This document shows, piece after piece, positions 1 to 11,000 of a stretch of 64,000 nt of DNA (positions within the stretch are counted from its first letter, which is position 1; each line of letters starts with the position of its first letter). Below the pieces are notes generated by a model, which was not told where the DNA came from, did no database searches, and worked only from the letters and a program-made list of their open reading frames with translations. This DNA is from Macrostomum hystrix. Lineage: Eukaryota; Platyhelminthes; Macrostomidae. The DNA lies in NCBI GenBank assembly GCA_950097015.1, contig CATNEN010000038.1:16760001-16824000 (forward strand), written 5' to 3'. A program made the position numbers and the translations under genes.

Positions 1-868
1 TTGTCCTCTCCTCTCCTCTCCTCTCCTCTCCTCTTCTCTCATATCCTCTCCTGTCCTGTCCTGTCGCTCCTGTCCAGTCGTGTCCTGTCCTGTCCTGTCC
101 TGTCCTGTCCTCTCCTGTCCTCTCCTGTCCTCTCCTCTTCTCTCCTCTCCTGTCCTCTCCTCTTCTCTCCTCTCCTCTCCTCTCCTCTCCTCTCCTCTCC
201 TCTCCTCTCCTCTCCTCTCCTCTCCTCTCCTCTCCTCTCCTCTCCTCTCCTCTCCTCTCCTCTCCTCTCCTCTCCTCTCCTCTCCTCTCCTGTCCTCTCC
301 TGTCCTGTCCTGTCCTGTCCTGTCCTGTCCTGTCCTCTCCTCTCCTCTCCTCTCCTCTCCTCTCCTCTCCTCTCCTCTCCTCTCCTCTCCTCTCCTCTAC
401 TCTCCTCTCCTCTCCTCTCCTCTCCTCTCCTCTCCTCTCCTCTCCTCTCCTCTCCTCTCCTCTCCTCTCCTCTCCTCTCCTCTCCTCTCCTCTCCTCTCC
501 TCTCCTCTCCTCTCCTCTCCTCTCCTCTCCTCTCCTCTCCTCTCCTCTCCTGTCCTGTCCTGTCCTGTCCTCTCCTCTCCTCTTCTCTCCTCTCCTCTCC
601 TCTCCTCTCCTCTCCTCTCCTCTCCTCTCCTCTCCTCTCCTCTCCTCTCCTGTCCTGTCCTGTCCTCTCCTCTCCTCTCCTCTCCTCTCCTCTCCTCTCC
701 TCTCCTCTCCTCTCCTCTCCTCTCCTCTCCTCTCCTCTTCTCTCCTATCCTCTCCTGTCCTGTCCTGTCCTGTCCTGTCCTCTCCTGTCCTCTCCTGTCC
801 TGTCCTGTCCTGTCCTGTCCTGTTCTCTCATCTCTCCTCTTCTTTCTTCTCCTCTCCTCTCCTCCCAT
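1..868. repeat. Pentanucleotide microsatellite (CTCTC)n with CTGTC variants
   Basis: An almost uninterrupted run of 5-bp units, mainly CTCTC with blocks of CTGTC, begins at the window edge and ends near 868. It is strongly strand-asymmetric (pyrimidine on +). The long open frames across it (Ser-Ser-Pro-Leu-Leu repeats) follow from the 15-bp super-period and are not taken as genes. The blocks of CTGTC units suggest local homogenisation. Confidence 0.97.
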
Positions 869-1370
869 AATCTCGCATCTTCCAGCCTTCATATTTTTAC
901 AAAGCCAATCAAGAAGGTGAGCTAGTTAAAGACCGAGTATTAACAGTTTTCCCTGCAGGTTAAAGAAGGCGTCAAGCTGAGCACTGCAGCCCCTCTCTTG
1001 GCCAAACAATCTTCTCAGCTTCAAATACCGTCTCCATTTATTCTACCAGCTAACTCCCGCGGGTAATTTGATCTCAACTTAGCCTTGCTCAATCTCCTAT
1101 TTCAGCCACTCGCTCTCACACTCTCTCTCGTCTTCTCCTCTTCTAGTCTTTTTTCTGCTCCCTTACCGTGATGATCAAGCTCAAAACAGACTGCTTTGGT
1201 ATTGGCACTGTTAACTGATTGCCAACAAGTTTAGAGTCCGAAGTGCTGACAACAGTGAGATTCAGCCGCCTGAAATAGCTGGCCAACAAGGCTAGCTGAC
1301 TTGCTGAGATCTGAGCCTGAGCTAACTCGGTGAGGCTTTTAACTATTTTTAACCTTAAGTGTGCTGAGTG
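869..1370. other. Unassigned intergenic sequence
   Basis: No gene, tRNA-like head or tandem repeat was recognised here. A short minus-strand open frame near 1143-1373 has no recognisable domain. Confidence 0.5.
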
Positions 1371-2200
1371 CACCCACTGGCAATTTTCCTAATCCTACAA
1401 TATCTCATTCTCCCAATCCTTCAGCTTCCCATTCTCCCAATCCTTCAGCTTCCCATTCTCCCAACCCTTCAATATCCCATTCTCCCAATCCTTCAGCTTC
1501 CCATTCTACCAATCCTTCAGCTTCCCATTCTCCTAATCCTTCAGCTTCCCATTCTCCCAATCCTTAAGCTCCCCATTCTCCCAATCCTTCAGCTTCACAT
1601 TCTCCTAACCCTTCAGCTTCCCATTCTCCCAATCCTTCAGCTTCACATTCTCCCAATCCTTCAGCTTCACATTCTCCTAACCCTTCAGCTTCACATTCTC
1701 CCAATCCTTCAGCTTCCCATTCTCCCAATCCTTCAGCTTCCCATTCTCCCAATCCTTCAGCTTCCCATTCTCCTAACCCTTCAGCTTCCCATTCTCCCAA
1801 TCCTTCAGCTTCCCATTCTCCCAATCCTTCAGCTTCACATTCTCCTAACCCTTCAGCTTCACATTCTCCCAATCCTTCAGCTTCCCATTCTCCCAATCAT
1901 TCAGCTTCACATTCTCCTAACCCTTCAGCTTCCCATTCTCCCAATCCTTCAGCTTCCCATTCTCCCAATCCTTCAGCTTCTCATTCTCCCAATCCTTCAG
2001 CTTCTCATTCTCCCAATCCTTCAGCTTCACATTCTCCCAATCCTTCAGCTTCCCATTCTCCCAATCCTTCAGCTTCCCATTCTCCCAATCCTTCAGCTTC
2101 CCATTCTCCCAATCCTTCAGCTTCTCATTCTCCCAATCCTTCAGCTTCCCATTCTCCCAATCCTTCAGCTTCCCATTCTTCGAATCCTTCAGGCTGTCAA
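1371..2200. repeat. 24-bp minisatellite
   Basis: About 34 copies of a 24-bp unit of the form CATTCTCCCAATCCTTCAGC plus TTCC. Variants include ACATT for CCATT, CCTAAC for CCCAAT, and TCATT. Because 24 is a multiple of three, frames stay open on both strands and give repetitive octapeptides (for example SHSPNPSA on +). There is no start context, flanking exon or splice signal to support coding. Confidence 0.95.
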
Positions 2201-2920
2201 CGTATTTAAGTAATATTCTTCATAATTCCTAGCCAATAGTTCCATCCCTTAAAAAATCACGTGCTAACTTTGCGGGTTCCTAATTGGTCCAGACAATCTT
2301 TCATCCCTACATGGGAAATAGGGGATATTTAAAAATGGAAGCACGTTGTTATAGAAAGCAAATTTTTGGATTTACAGAAGAGTTTCATTAGGCATGAAAT
2401 TGCCATCATCAAACAAATTGAATTATCGTGATTATTTAAGAAATTGAAATCGTTGAACAAAAATGTACAGAGGCCACAGAACAAGGTAAGGTTGGCCTTA
2501 AAAAATGACCGTTTTCTGCCATAGAGATACGCTTCCATCTTTAAGACGAAATAGATAGATAGGCTTGTTACTGTAGGTCTAACACTGAGCGTGCAATTTT
2601 AACAGCATGGCAACAATAAACTATTTTTATTATCCCAGGGTGAATTTTGGCCGCATCCCACTGGGCATGAAGATATCGGGACCCCAAGAACCACATAAAA
2701 ATCACCTCCTAGATGCAATGTTTATGAAAAGAATGACTGCGATTTTTACTGAGGAATATTGTGAAGTAGAATAATGTTCTTGCTGATACGTCTAATTAAC
2801 TGGTGTAGATAATCATTGCAACATTCTGCTCTGGTTCGCACCAAGGAAAACATTATTGAAGAAGGTTATGACGCTTAAAAAATTCCACTTAAAATAATCA
2901 TGTCGGAACCGGTACAGTTT
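2201..2920. other. Unassigned intergenic sequence
   Basis: AT-rich DNA between two minisatellites. No exon-like open frame, RNA gene or repeat was recognised. Confidence 0.45.
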
Positions 2921-3690
2921 TGGTGTCAGAGAAATAATCTATGGGACTAGTTGGGTACAGGTGAGAGGTGTCAGAGAAATCATATTTGGGACTAGTTGGG
3001 TACAGGTGAGGTGTCAGAGAACGCATCTATGGGACTAGTTGGGTACAGGTGAGGTGTCAGAGAACGAATCTATGGGACTAGTTGGGTACAGGTGAGGTGT
3101 CAGAGAATGCATCTATCGGACTAGTCGGGTACAGGTGAGGTGTCAGAGAACGAATCTATGGGACTAGTTGGGTACAGGTGAGGTGTCAGAGAACGAATCT
3201 ATGGGACTAGTTGGGTACAGGTGAGGTGTCAGAGAACGAATCTATGGGACTAGTTGGGTACAGGTGAGGTGTCAGAGAACGAATCTATGGGACTAGTTGA
3301 GTACAGGTGAGGTGTCAGAGAAATCATATTTGGTACTGGTTGGGTACAGGTGAGGTGTCAGAGAAATCATCTATGGGACTAGTTTGGGTACAGGTGAGGT
3401 GTCAGAGAACGCATCTATGGGACTAGTTGGGTACAGGTGAGGTGTCAGAGAACGAATCTATGGGACTAGTTGGGTACAGGTGAGGTGTCAGAGAAATCAT
3501 ATTTGGTACTGGTTGGGTACAGGTGAGGTGTCAGAGAAATCATATTTGGGACTAGTTGGGCACAGGTGAGGTGTCAGAGAACGCATCTATCGGACTAGTC
3601 CGGTACAGGTGAGGTGTCAGAGAAATCATCCATGGGACTAGTTGGGTACAGGTGAGGTGTCAGAGAACACATCTATGGGACTAGTCGAAT
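2921..3690. repeat. 43-bp minisatellite
   Basis: About 18 tandem copies of a 43-bp unit (GTGTCAGAGAACGAATCTAT, then GGGACTAGTTGGGTACAGGT, then GAG). Two main variants alternate: one with AACGMATCTATGGGACTAG and one with AAATCATATTTGG. Spacing between successive GTGTCAG motifs (3011, 3054 and onward) is 43 bp. The unit contains no stop-free frame of note. Confidence 0.95.
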
Positions 3691-4394
3691 CTATGGGTTT
3701 GGAGTGTGGTGTTGGTAAGAAACATTACTAAAGGTTATAACCATAAAGGATCCAGGTTTAAAAAGTTTTGCTTTAAGTGTTTTTTATTTTTCTATTTATT
3801 TAAGGACAATAACCAACTAGAACCGGTAACAAATACCTATTGATTACTGGCTTGCATACCATTCATTATCTTTCAGTAAAGAAACTATGAAAGCCTTAAA
3901 AGTACTTTACTGACTGGTGATTGTAATGCAAATCTTTGAACGATCGTTAAATCAACTGAAAGGCGAGCAATGTTATAAAATTTATAAGTTACATTTTGCT
4001 TTAAGTGATTGACTTCTTTGAGGAATTAATGTTTATTGTGGTCAGCTCTGTTAAATTATGCATAGTAACTCTAAAGTACATTTTCTGGAGACAATTCGAT
4101 AGCATTTTACTCGCAACTTGATTGACTCGCTACAGATTTTCGGATTGAGCAGATTTTCAAAATGGATATGTCCTGTTTAATTCAAATCAATTCAATTGAT
4201 ATTTGATTTGCGTTTAGTTATAGTTTAATCAGATCAAGAGTTTCCAAAAAGAACGTAAATTCATCGTTCATGCTAACATAAAGAACTGTACTATTGATAC
4301 TACTAGTACTATTATTTAATTCTGCAATACTAATTTTTAGTTATTGTACTGGTAGATCGTTGTAGCTCATTTAGAGCTTCAACTCCTCGACAGT
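3691..4394. other. AT-rich intergenic sequence
   Basis: No gene or repeat was recognised. Several homopolymer-rich, AT-rich stretches are present, without a feature that can be named. Confidence 0.4.
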
Positions 4395-4754
4395 ACAAAA
4401 GACGCCTATTTCCCTCCACTGCATACTTCACGATGACAGTCCACCAATGAACTGACTTTCAAAGCCGCCTGACGTCAGCATCGTCGAGATATTCAAATTT
4501 TTTGTCGAAGACCCTGGTGACAAGGAAAACTAACTGTACTCTTTATTAACTTCAAATCCATATAATCAATAAAATCAAATCAAATATAACAGCCGGCATT
4601 GTTCAGTGATGAAATTTAATGAGTAGAAAGTTATGCCTATGTTGATGGTTTTTGCCACCAGACACCACGACGAGAATCGTTGAACATCTCGCCCATGCTG
4701 ATGTTTTGTGATTCTAGAAGATTCCATGGATTTTCATAGCGACGTGCATGAATA

Positions 4755-6118
4755 CTACGGGTGTGTCATAAGTAATGTCACTGTGGTTGTTGTGCGGGAA
4801 CCCAAAGCAATAATCATCCAAATATATTATATTCTGAAAGTACATTTATTGAGAAGTTGCCACCACACCTGAGCAGCAATTTTAATGTCTATGGCCAAAA
4901 CTGTCGCAAGAATTTGTTAATCAGATTTAGCAAGCGCAACGCGATGAAATCTTCTTTTTGCAACGAGCAAAACTCAACATGAATCACGACAAGACGCACA
5001 TCCAGTTCTACGCTTTCATTCGCTTCAAGCTTGGAAAATCTGCACTTGAAGTAGAGGAGGATCTCCGGAACACACTGCCAGACAACTGCCCAACTCGCAG
5101 GACAATTTACAGGTGGTTTCAGAACTTTACTGATCCTGGGTTCGAATTGGGAGATGCCGCCAGATCTGGACGACCATGTTCAACCAGGACAATAGAGAAA
5201 ATCGAAGTCATCAGCGACCTGGTCAAGGAAGACCCGCGGCAGTCTGTCAGGGAGCTAGCGGACTGCTTGGAGATTGATTTCAAGACAGTCCATCGCATCT
5301 TGACAGAGGATCTCCATCTCCGAAACGTCTGCTCGGTCTGGGTGCCCCATGACCTCACTGCGGACCAACGTCAGGCCCGTGTGAACTGCGCCAATCAGAT
5401 CCGCAAGGTGTTCAGCAGCCGGGGCTTGGATGACATCCTAAACTGCCTGGTTGTTGAGGATGAGACCTGGCTCCACCTGGATGGCAAAAGCAGCAAGGCA
5501 GACAATCGCTGCTGGCTGGGAGCTGGGGACTCCAGGCTGACTGTGACCAGGAGGTCCATCTCAGACAAGAAGACCATGCTGCTGGTGGCATTCACGCCAA
5601 ACAAACGAGTCTCCATCTGTACAACTCCGCCAAACACCAAGGTCGATGGCCAGTACTTCATCGACTTTGTCCGACACACTGGGAACCTCTGGCGCACGCT
5701 CCGGTCAAACCCGATTCACCTGAACGAAGTTCTGTGGCAGATGGACAACGCACGGCCCCACACCTGTCAGGCTGTTTCGGATTTTCTGGCTGGACGGCGA
5801 GTAAATCTGCTCTGGCAGAGTCCCTACAGCCCAGACTTCAACTTGTGCGACAGGTTTCTCTTTAAATGGCTAAAGGCAGACTTTTCCCAGAGAAGTTTCG
5901 CAAACCATGATGAGGTCAAAGAAGCCGCGTTTCATGCACTGGTTCCGACAGCTGGAGGAAAAACACCTGCAGGCTGAGGTAGAGAAGCTGTACGAGCACT
6001 GCCAGAGGGTGATTGATATTGGGGGACACTATGTTGTTGATTGATACAGTTTCGTTCATCTGCGATTGTTAGTTGGTCTGTTTTACCCTCAGTGACATTA
6101 CTTATGACACACCCGAAG
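4755..6118 (+). mobile_element. Mariner-family (DD34D) transposon
   Basis: A 1364-bp element bounded by 29-bp terminal inverted repeats with a single mismatch. The left TIR is at 4755-4783 and contains GTGTGTCATAAGTAATGTC; the right TIR is its reverse complement at 6090-6118. It is flanked on both sides by TA (4753-4754 and 6119-6120), the standard Tc1/mariner target duplication. The host repeat X continues on each side, which independently confirms the boundaries. It carries one transposase frame on the + strand. Confidence 0.93.
4979..6044 (+). pseudogene. Mariner transposase, C-terminal frameshift
   Basis: The first ATG is at 4979 (an upstream TTG at 4958 is in frame) and the open frame runs to 5977, 332 residues. 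The order is mariner-like: an N-terminal helix-turn-helix (about residues 10-110, including RTIYRWF), the WVPHDLT linker signature at 121-127, then the catalytic triad D161 (in VEDETW), D256 (in QMDNARPH) and D291 (in SPDFNLCD). There are 34 residues between the last two Asp, which defines DD34D. Near 5930-5950 the frame slips. The expected mariner C-terminal end (ending IGGHYV-like) continues in another frame to a stop at 6042-6044, so the in-frame product has an aberrant tail of about 12 residues. All three catalytic residues remain, so the break is recent. The protein is probably impaired, though this was not tested. Confidence 0.9.
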
Positions 6119-6499
6119 TATTTTGTGAGCTACAGAAAAAATTAGAATGTGAGTACTTAAAATCGCCCCGCCGCGTGGTCTTCTTTCTACCGTCAAGAAC
6201 TCTGAACGCAGCCATCAGATGTGCTGCGCAAAAGTTGCGAAAGTACCACTGACTGAAATCTAACTGAGTTCACTTACTTAAGTATCATTTTTAAATAATC
6301 GTAAGAAAATTATAAAACAAGGCACGAAAAAATATTCAAATGAGGCAGAGAGTATTGCAGTGACTTTTTCAGAACCCGACGCATTGGCTTGGCAAGAACT
6401 GCAAGGCGAGGTCAATTTTAGTCTTTCATACTCGTAGAATTAAATTAACGGTCATCGCTTTGATTTCAACTGTGGCGACAAATTAAACGACAAATATGT

Positions 6500-6836
6500 G
6501 TCGGGGGTCGGTGGCAGAACGGTTAACGAGTTTGCCTCTCGTACCACGGTCCCTAAATTCGATACCGCGGCGAGGCTACATTCATTTGGGGGCTTGGGGG
6601 CTTGTCGTGCAATTTACGCCCTTGAGGGCTAACCTACAAGGCACAGTGAAAGTGTACACTGCCTGACAATGAGAAAGTCAAGGGCAGTTGTAAACACCTG
6701 TGTGAGCGTGTGCCTGCGTACGGTATCTGTGTGTGTGTGTGTGCTCAGGAGTCAGCGAAATGGGCAGAATTGCCACCACGCTGGTTGCGGGTCTAGTGTC
6801 ACCAAATTATGTGCCATTGCCCGCAGCCCTCCTGCA

Positions 6837-6869
<33 letters not shown>

Positions 6870-6890
6870 GTTATTATCATTATTTTTATT
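6500..6890 (+). mobile_element. SINE-1 copy (tRNA-headed), with (ATT)n tail
   Basis: The head carries GTGGCAGAACGGTTAACGAG, close to the Pol III A box TRGCNNAGYGG, and a degraded B box (AATTCGATACC) about 50 bp later. The body follows (GCACAGTGAAAGTGTACACT, CAGGAGTCAGCGAAATGGGC) and the copy ends in CCCGCAGCCCTCCTGCAATT plus ATT repeats. At least ten other copies occur in this window. A 3' fragment of the same family lies at 7186-7287. Confidence 0.88.
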
Positions 6891-7185
6891 ATTATTCCCT
6901 ATTTTGAAGCCTGTAAAAATTCTCTCCTAGCGTGCTACTTGAAGAGGCCAGGGAATGAGGATATTGTGGATGTGCTGAGGAAGTGACAGTTGTCGGATGC
7001 GGTGTCTGCGACTTACAAATCCGTTCTCTAAACATGTGAGACAAGAGTAGTTAATCCTTGAGCTTTAGAGTTGAAGGGCTGGAATTCAGTTGGAAAAATG
7101 ATAACTACTTTCGATTCCTGTCCAATAAGGAATGACGAATGCTTCCTCAGAAACTCGTGAGTAGTTCAACTCAAGTGTAAGAGGT

Positions 7186-7287
7186 CGTGAGATCGAAGCC
7201 TGGCAGAATTGCCTCCTCGATCGCAGGCTGCAGGTCTAGTGGCACCAAATGATGTGCCATTGCCCGCAGCCCTCCTGCAATTATTAT
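7186..7287 (+). mobile_element. SINE-1 3' fragment
   Basis: Matches the 3' third of SINE-1: GGCAGAATTGCCTCCTCG, then the conserved stretch ending GCAGCCCTCCTGCAATTATT. It abuts the large palindrome that begins at 7288. Confidence 0.8.
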
Positions 7288-7811
7288 TGTACCATGACTA
7301 CGTGGCTATCGGGCGGGCTGATATTCGATTATTGCCATAGACGATGTCATTTTGGCCCGAAAAGTTGGGCTGATAATGGATTATTTTTGTGTATTTTAAC
7401 GTATAGCCACATACTATAAGCCACATAGTCTATGGTACAATCACAGTATTACCCAGGCTTTGCGGGCGATAATAGTATATTATTACCCAGGCTTTCAGGG
7501 CGATAATGGGAAAGCCAGAGGGCGCCGAAGGCGCCCGAGGGATTTCTCATTATCGCCCGCAAAGCCTGGGTAATACTGTGATTGTACCATAGACTATGTG
7601 GCTTATAGTATGTGGCTATACGTTAAAATACACAAAAATAATCCATTATCGGCCCAACTTTTCGGGCCAAAATGACATCGTCTATGGCAATAATCGAATA
7701 TCAGCCCGCCCGATAGCCACGTAGTCATGGTACAATGAGAAATCCCTCGGGCGCCTTCGGCGCCCTCTGGCTTTCCCATTATCGCCCTGAAAGCCTGGGT
7801 AATAATATACT
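7288..7811. repeat. Compound foldback palindrome, arms L-M-L'-M'
   Basis: Segment L (7288-7473, 186 bp) is followed by M (7474-7548, 75 bp), then the reverse complement of L (7549-7734) with one mismatch seen, a 2-bp joint, then a perfect reverse complement of M (7737-7811). Both L and M carry the related motif ATTACCCAGGCTTT-(G/C)-GGGCGATAAT. M also has its own small hairpin (GGGCGCC...GGCGCCC). The near-identity of the arms implies recent origin or homogenisation. No open reading frame of note is present, so this looks like a foldback-type non-autonomous element. Confidence 0.93.
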
Positions 7812-8054
7812 ATTAATATGTAAGCTACGTACGTGTCACGACAAAAAAGTAGATCTAAGTCAAAGTAAAGTAAAAGTAAATCCCAGTCTAGCGGGTTCTA
7901 GTCTTACTCTCGCGCCTAGGTTGGATGTAGCCTTGGAGAGCAATTTAGGCTCATGTCGACCAACCCCAAAGCCATGTACACTCCCTCCTGAGTACAAACC
8001 CCACTTTGCCATCCAAATCTAAGGAACTTCGAGCATGTGACTGGCGCCTTCCCT

Positions 8055-11000
8055 ATGGACACCGCCTTCATCTCCGGCCTGTCCAAATTCCGTCTTGACG
8101 CGGCTCGCATGCGAAAAGATGACGACTTCGCGGACAGAATGTCGCACACTTTCACCACGGCCCTGATTGTACTGTTCTCACTCGTGATCTCCTGCCGGCA
8201 GTACATCGGCAAACCCATCGCCTGCTGGGTGCCCACCGAGTTCACCAGAGCTCAAGAGGAGTACACTGAGAATGTGTGCTGGGTGACCAGCACCTACTAC
8301 ATCAACACCCACGACCCCAGCTTCCCCAAGTTGGACGAGCAGCGATACAGCATGCAGATTGGCTACTACCAATGGGTGCCTCTGGTGCTGCTCATCCAGG
8401 CTTTCCTCTTCAACTTGCCCTGTCTGCTGTGGCGTCTGTTTAACTGGCAGTCAGGAATTCAGGTGAGTTTACTTGGATGAAAAATAGGTGTGAGCTTCCA
8501 TCATAGAAAGGTGTCACGTCCTAGTTCTCTAGCTTTACGAAAACAGGTAAGTAGATCCTAAATACTCGTATACTATAGCAATCATTTCACGGGTGCATAC
8601 TTTGGCATCCGTGACTCAGCGTCGGACTCAGATTTGAAGGTCGGGGGTTCGATTCCCTACTCCACTGGAACAATTTGTGTCCAATAGCAAAAAACTCGAC
8701 TCTGCGTTGCCTCAGTCCACCCAGCTATTAAATGAGTACCAGCATTGTCTATAGTAATTGAGGGTGGGTGTGACGTCCTCCCAGTCCATGGACTGAACAG
8801 CCGTACGCAGCCTTTAGATGCGTCGCGCAATAGCTGCGGCTGTGCTGTCGGCTGCCCATCTGATCCAAATGGGGGCAGGTGTAATCAATTATTATTATTA
8901 TTATTGTCCTTCAGCGAACAGCTCAACAACTCAAAGTCTGTTGATTTTCTCATCGTCAATAAAAAAATATTTTAATGTGCAGCCGACAGCACGGCTGCAG
9001 CTATTGCACGGCGCATCTAAAGGCGGCGTACGGCTGTTCAGTCCATGGACTGGGAGGACGTCACACCCACCCTCAATTACTCTAGACAATGCTGGTACTA
9101 ATTTAATAGCTGGGTGGACTGAGGCAACGCAGAGTTGAGTTTTTTTGCTATTGGACACAAATTGTTCCAGTGGAGTAGGGAATCGAACCCCCGACCTTCA
9201 AGTCGTGAGTTCCAAGCTATAGCCACTTAGGGTACAACCCCCAGACAGTATAACTCTCACTGTATCTTGTGAATACCTGACTGCTTCCGCAAGTTCCAAG
9301 CCTTCTCTTCGCGCCTGTGACCAAAAATAACCCCGGTACATCTGTTTCTGTATTTGACGGATGTTGAAACTACCGTGACTACGGTGGACCAGAAGTCGTC
9401 ATTAATTTTGAATAAGACCTGCACACGATAATTATGATAAAGTAAGATGTAAATTATAATTTTCATTCGCAATCCCACGACGAGTAGTATCATTAAAACT
9501 CCCGCATTGGTTCATTAAAATTGCCACATATTGAAGAAGTTGCTTTCCTCTCGACGTCGGAACAGGACTCGGTGTTCGCAGCTGTTCAAGTCTGTAAGGA
9601 TATATAATTACAGGAACAGGATAAGATTCGGAGTAAGAGAGAGTGAAATTCTTCATCTTTGGAGCCCATCCTCTTGTTAAAGAGCCTGAGGCCAAAGTTC
9701 TTAGGGATGCTTAAAATAGGCCAGCGTGACACTAAACCCGCTTATAAATTCGTGCTATGATTCAGTGCCTTGTAGCAGCATGGTGCTTTCCAATCCTGCA
9801 TTGAATTTGTTCGCAGGCAACAATTTAGTTGGTTCACTGTACATGGCCCTTATTTAAACACGATAACAAGTAAATAAAAATCTTATTTTTTTATAAATGG
9901 GTTCATCTCTTCAACTCAATCTAAATCTAGCCGGATTGATTAATGGGCAGGTGAGAGAGCAACCTGTATCGAGCTCGGATCCACCAACAGAGCATCCCTT
10001 AAGCTGTCCTACCAGAGGAGAAAGCAAGCAAGGTCCAAGGTCCAAGGTCACTTACCAAGATCCCTGAGCTCGAATCCACGGGGAGGCCACGTTTTTTAGT
10101 CCTCAGCAGCTGAGAGAAGGCTTGGTGGCTTGTCGTGCAATTTATCCCCATGACGACCAACCTCAAAGGCACACTGCCCAGATTATTAAAAGTAAGCGTG
10201 CTCAAGGGTCAACCAAATGGACAGAATCACCTCCTCACTCAGTGAGGATTGACGTCTCTTAAAAAGATTTGAGGCGGTACTCATAATACAAGCGTGAGTT
10301 TTCAGAATTTACGTTCAGAAAAGGACCAAATCAGAAAGATATGTGAGCTTTATATCGATTTCAAAAACCGCCCATCACCAGCTTTCAAACATCATGGAGG
10401 TGGCTTGCGACGTGGAGCTGATCAAGGACCCGCTGAGTCGGCAGACCAGTGTGCGCTACGTGGCCAAGCACATCGAAGACTCGCTGGGTCCGCAGCGCGA
10501 GCTCCGGGCCGGCTGTGCCACCAAGCTAAAGCAGTGCGTAGCTAAGAACTGCTGCTTCTTCTGGTTCGGCAAGCGGTACGGCAATTTCCTGGTGTGCCTG
10601 TACCTCATCTGCAAGTCGCTCTACATTTGCAACGTTATTGGCCAGTTTTTTCTTATGAATAAGTAAGTGCTAGCTGTGATTGTCGGAATTGTCTATTTTC
10701 TAGCAAGACAATGACTTCAAGTATTGTTTTTATCGTGCTATTTGGAACAGTGGAAACGTAGAGTGGATATGCAAAACGGAACGGCCCATGGAATTCTATG
10801 GCCAAGCGTTTGAATACGCTAGAAAGTAGGCCATAGACAACTCAATTAAGCCATGCTGTTATGGAACGATGAGAACAAATTGAGTTGTCTATGGCCTACT
10901 TTCTAGCGTGTATAATTCAAACGCTTGGCCATAGAATTCCATGGGCCGTTCCGTTTTGCAGATCGACTGTTCCACATAGCAATACTTAGGACAAAAGCAA

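Larger units (their letters stand above)
4395..6210 (+). repeat. MITE family X, copy A (split by mariner)
   Basis: 4395-4754 and 6119-6210 together match another copy of the same element at about 13725-16595 and an inverted copy at about 28128-28690. Shared landmarks are the segment around CATCGTCGAGATATTC, the phrase GTCGAAGACCCTGGTGACAA, and TTTTTGCCACC. The sequence resumes after the mariner exactly where it stopped, so the mariner lies inside this copy. The inverted copy shows terminal similarity between its two ends (GGAAAGAC...ACGG...CAAATAC), which suggests a TIR element of roughly 450-560 bp. Confidence 0.75.

Noticed and set aside
1-925. Long open frames of 281-289 residues (Ser/Pro/Leu repeats)
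   Set aside because: They are produced by the CTCTC microsatellite. There is no start context, domain or splice support, and two frames are open at once.
1368-2213. 281-residue LPILPILQ frame and other octapeptide frames
   Set aside because: The 24-bp unit keeps three frames open on two strands. This is composition, not coding.
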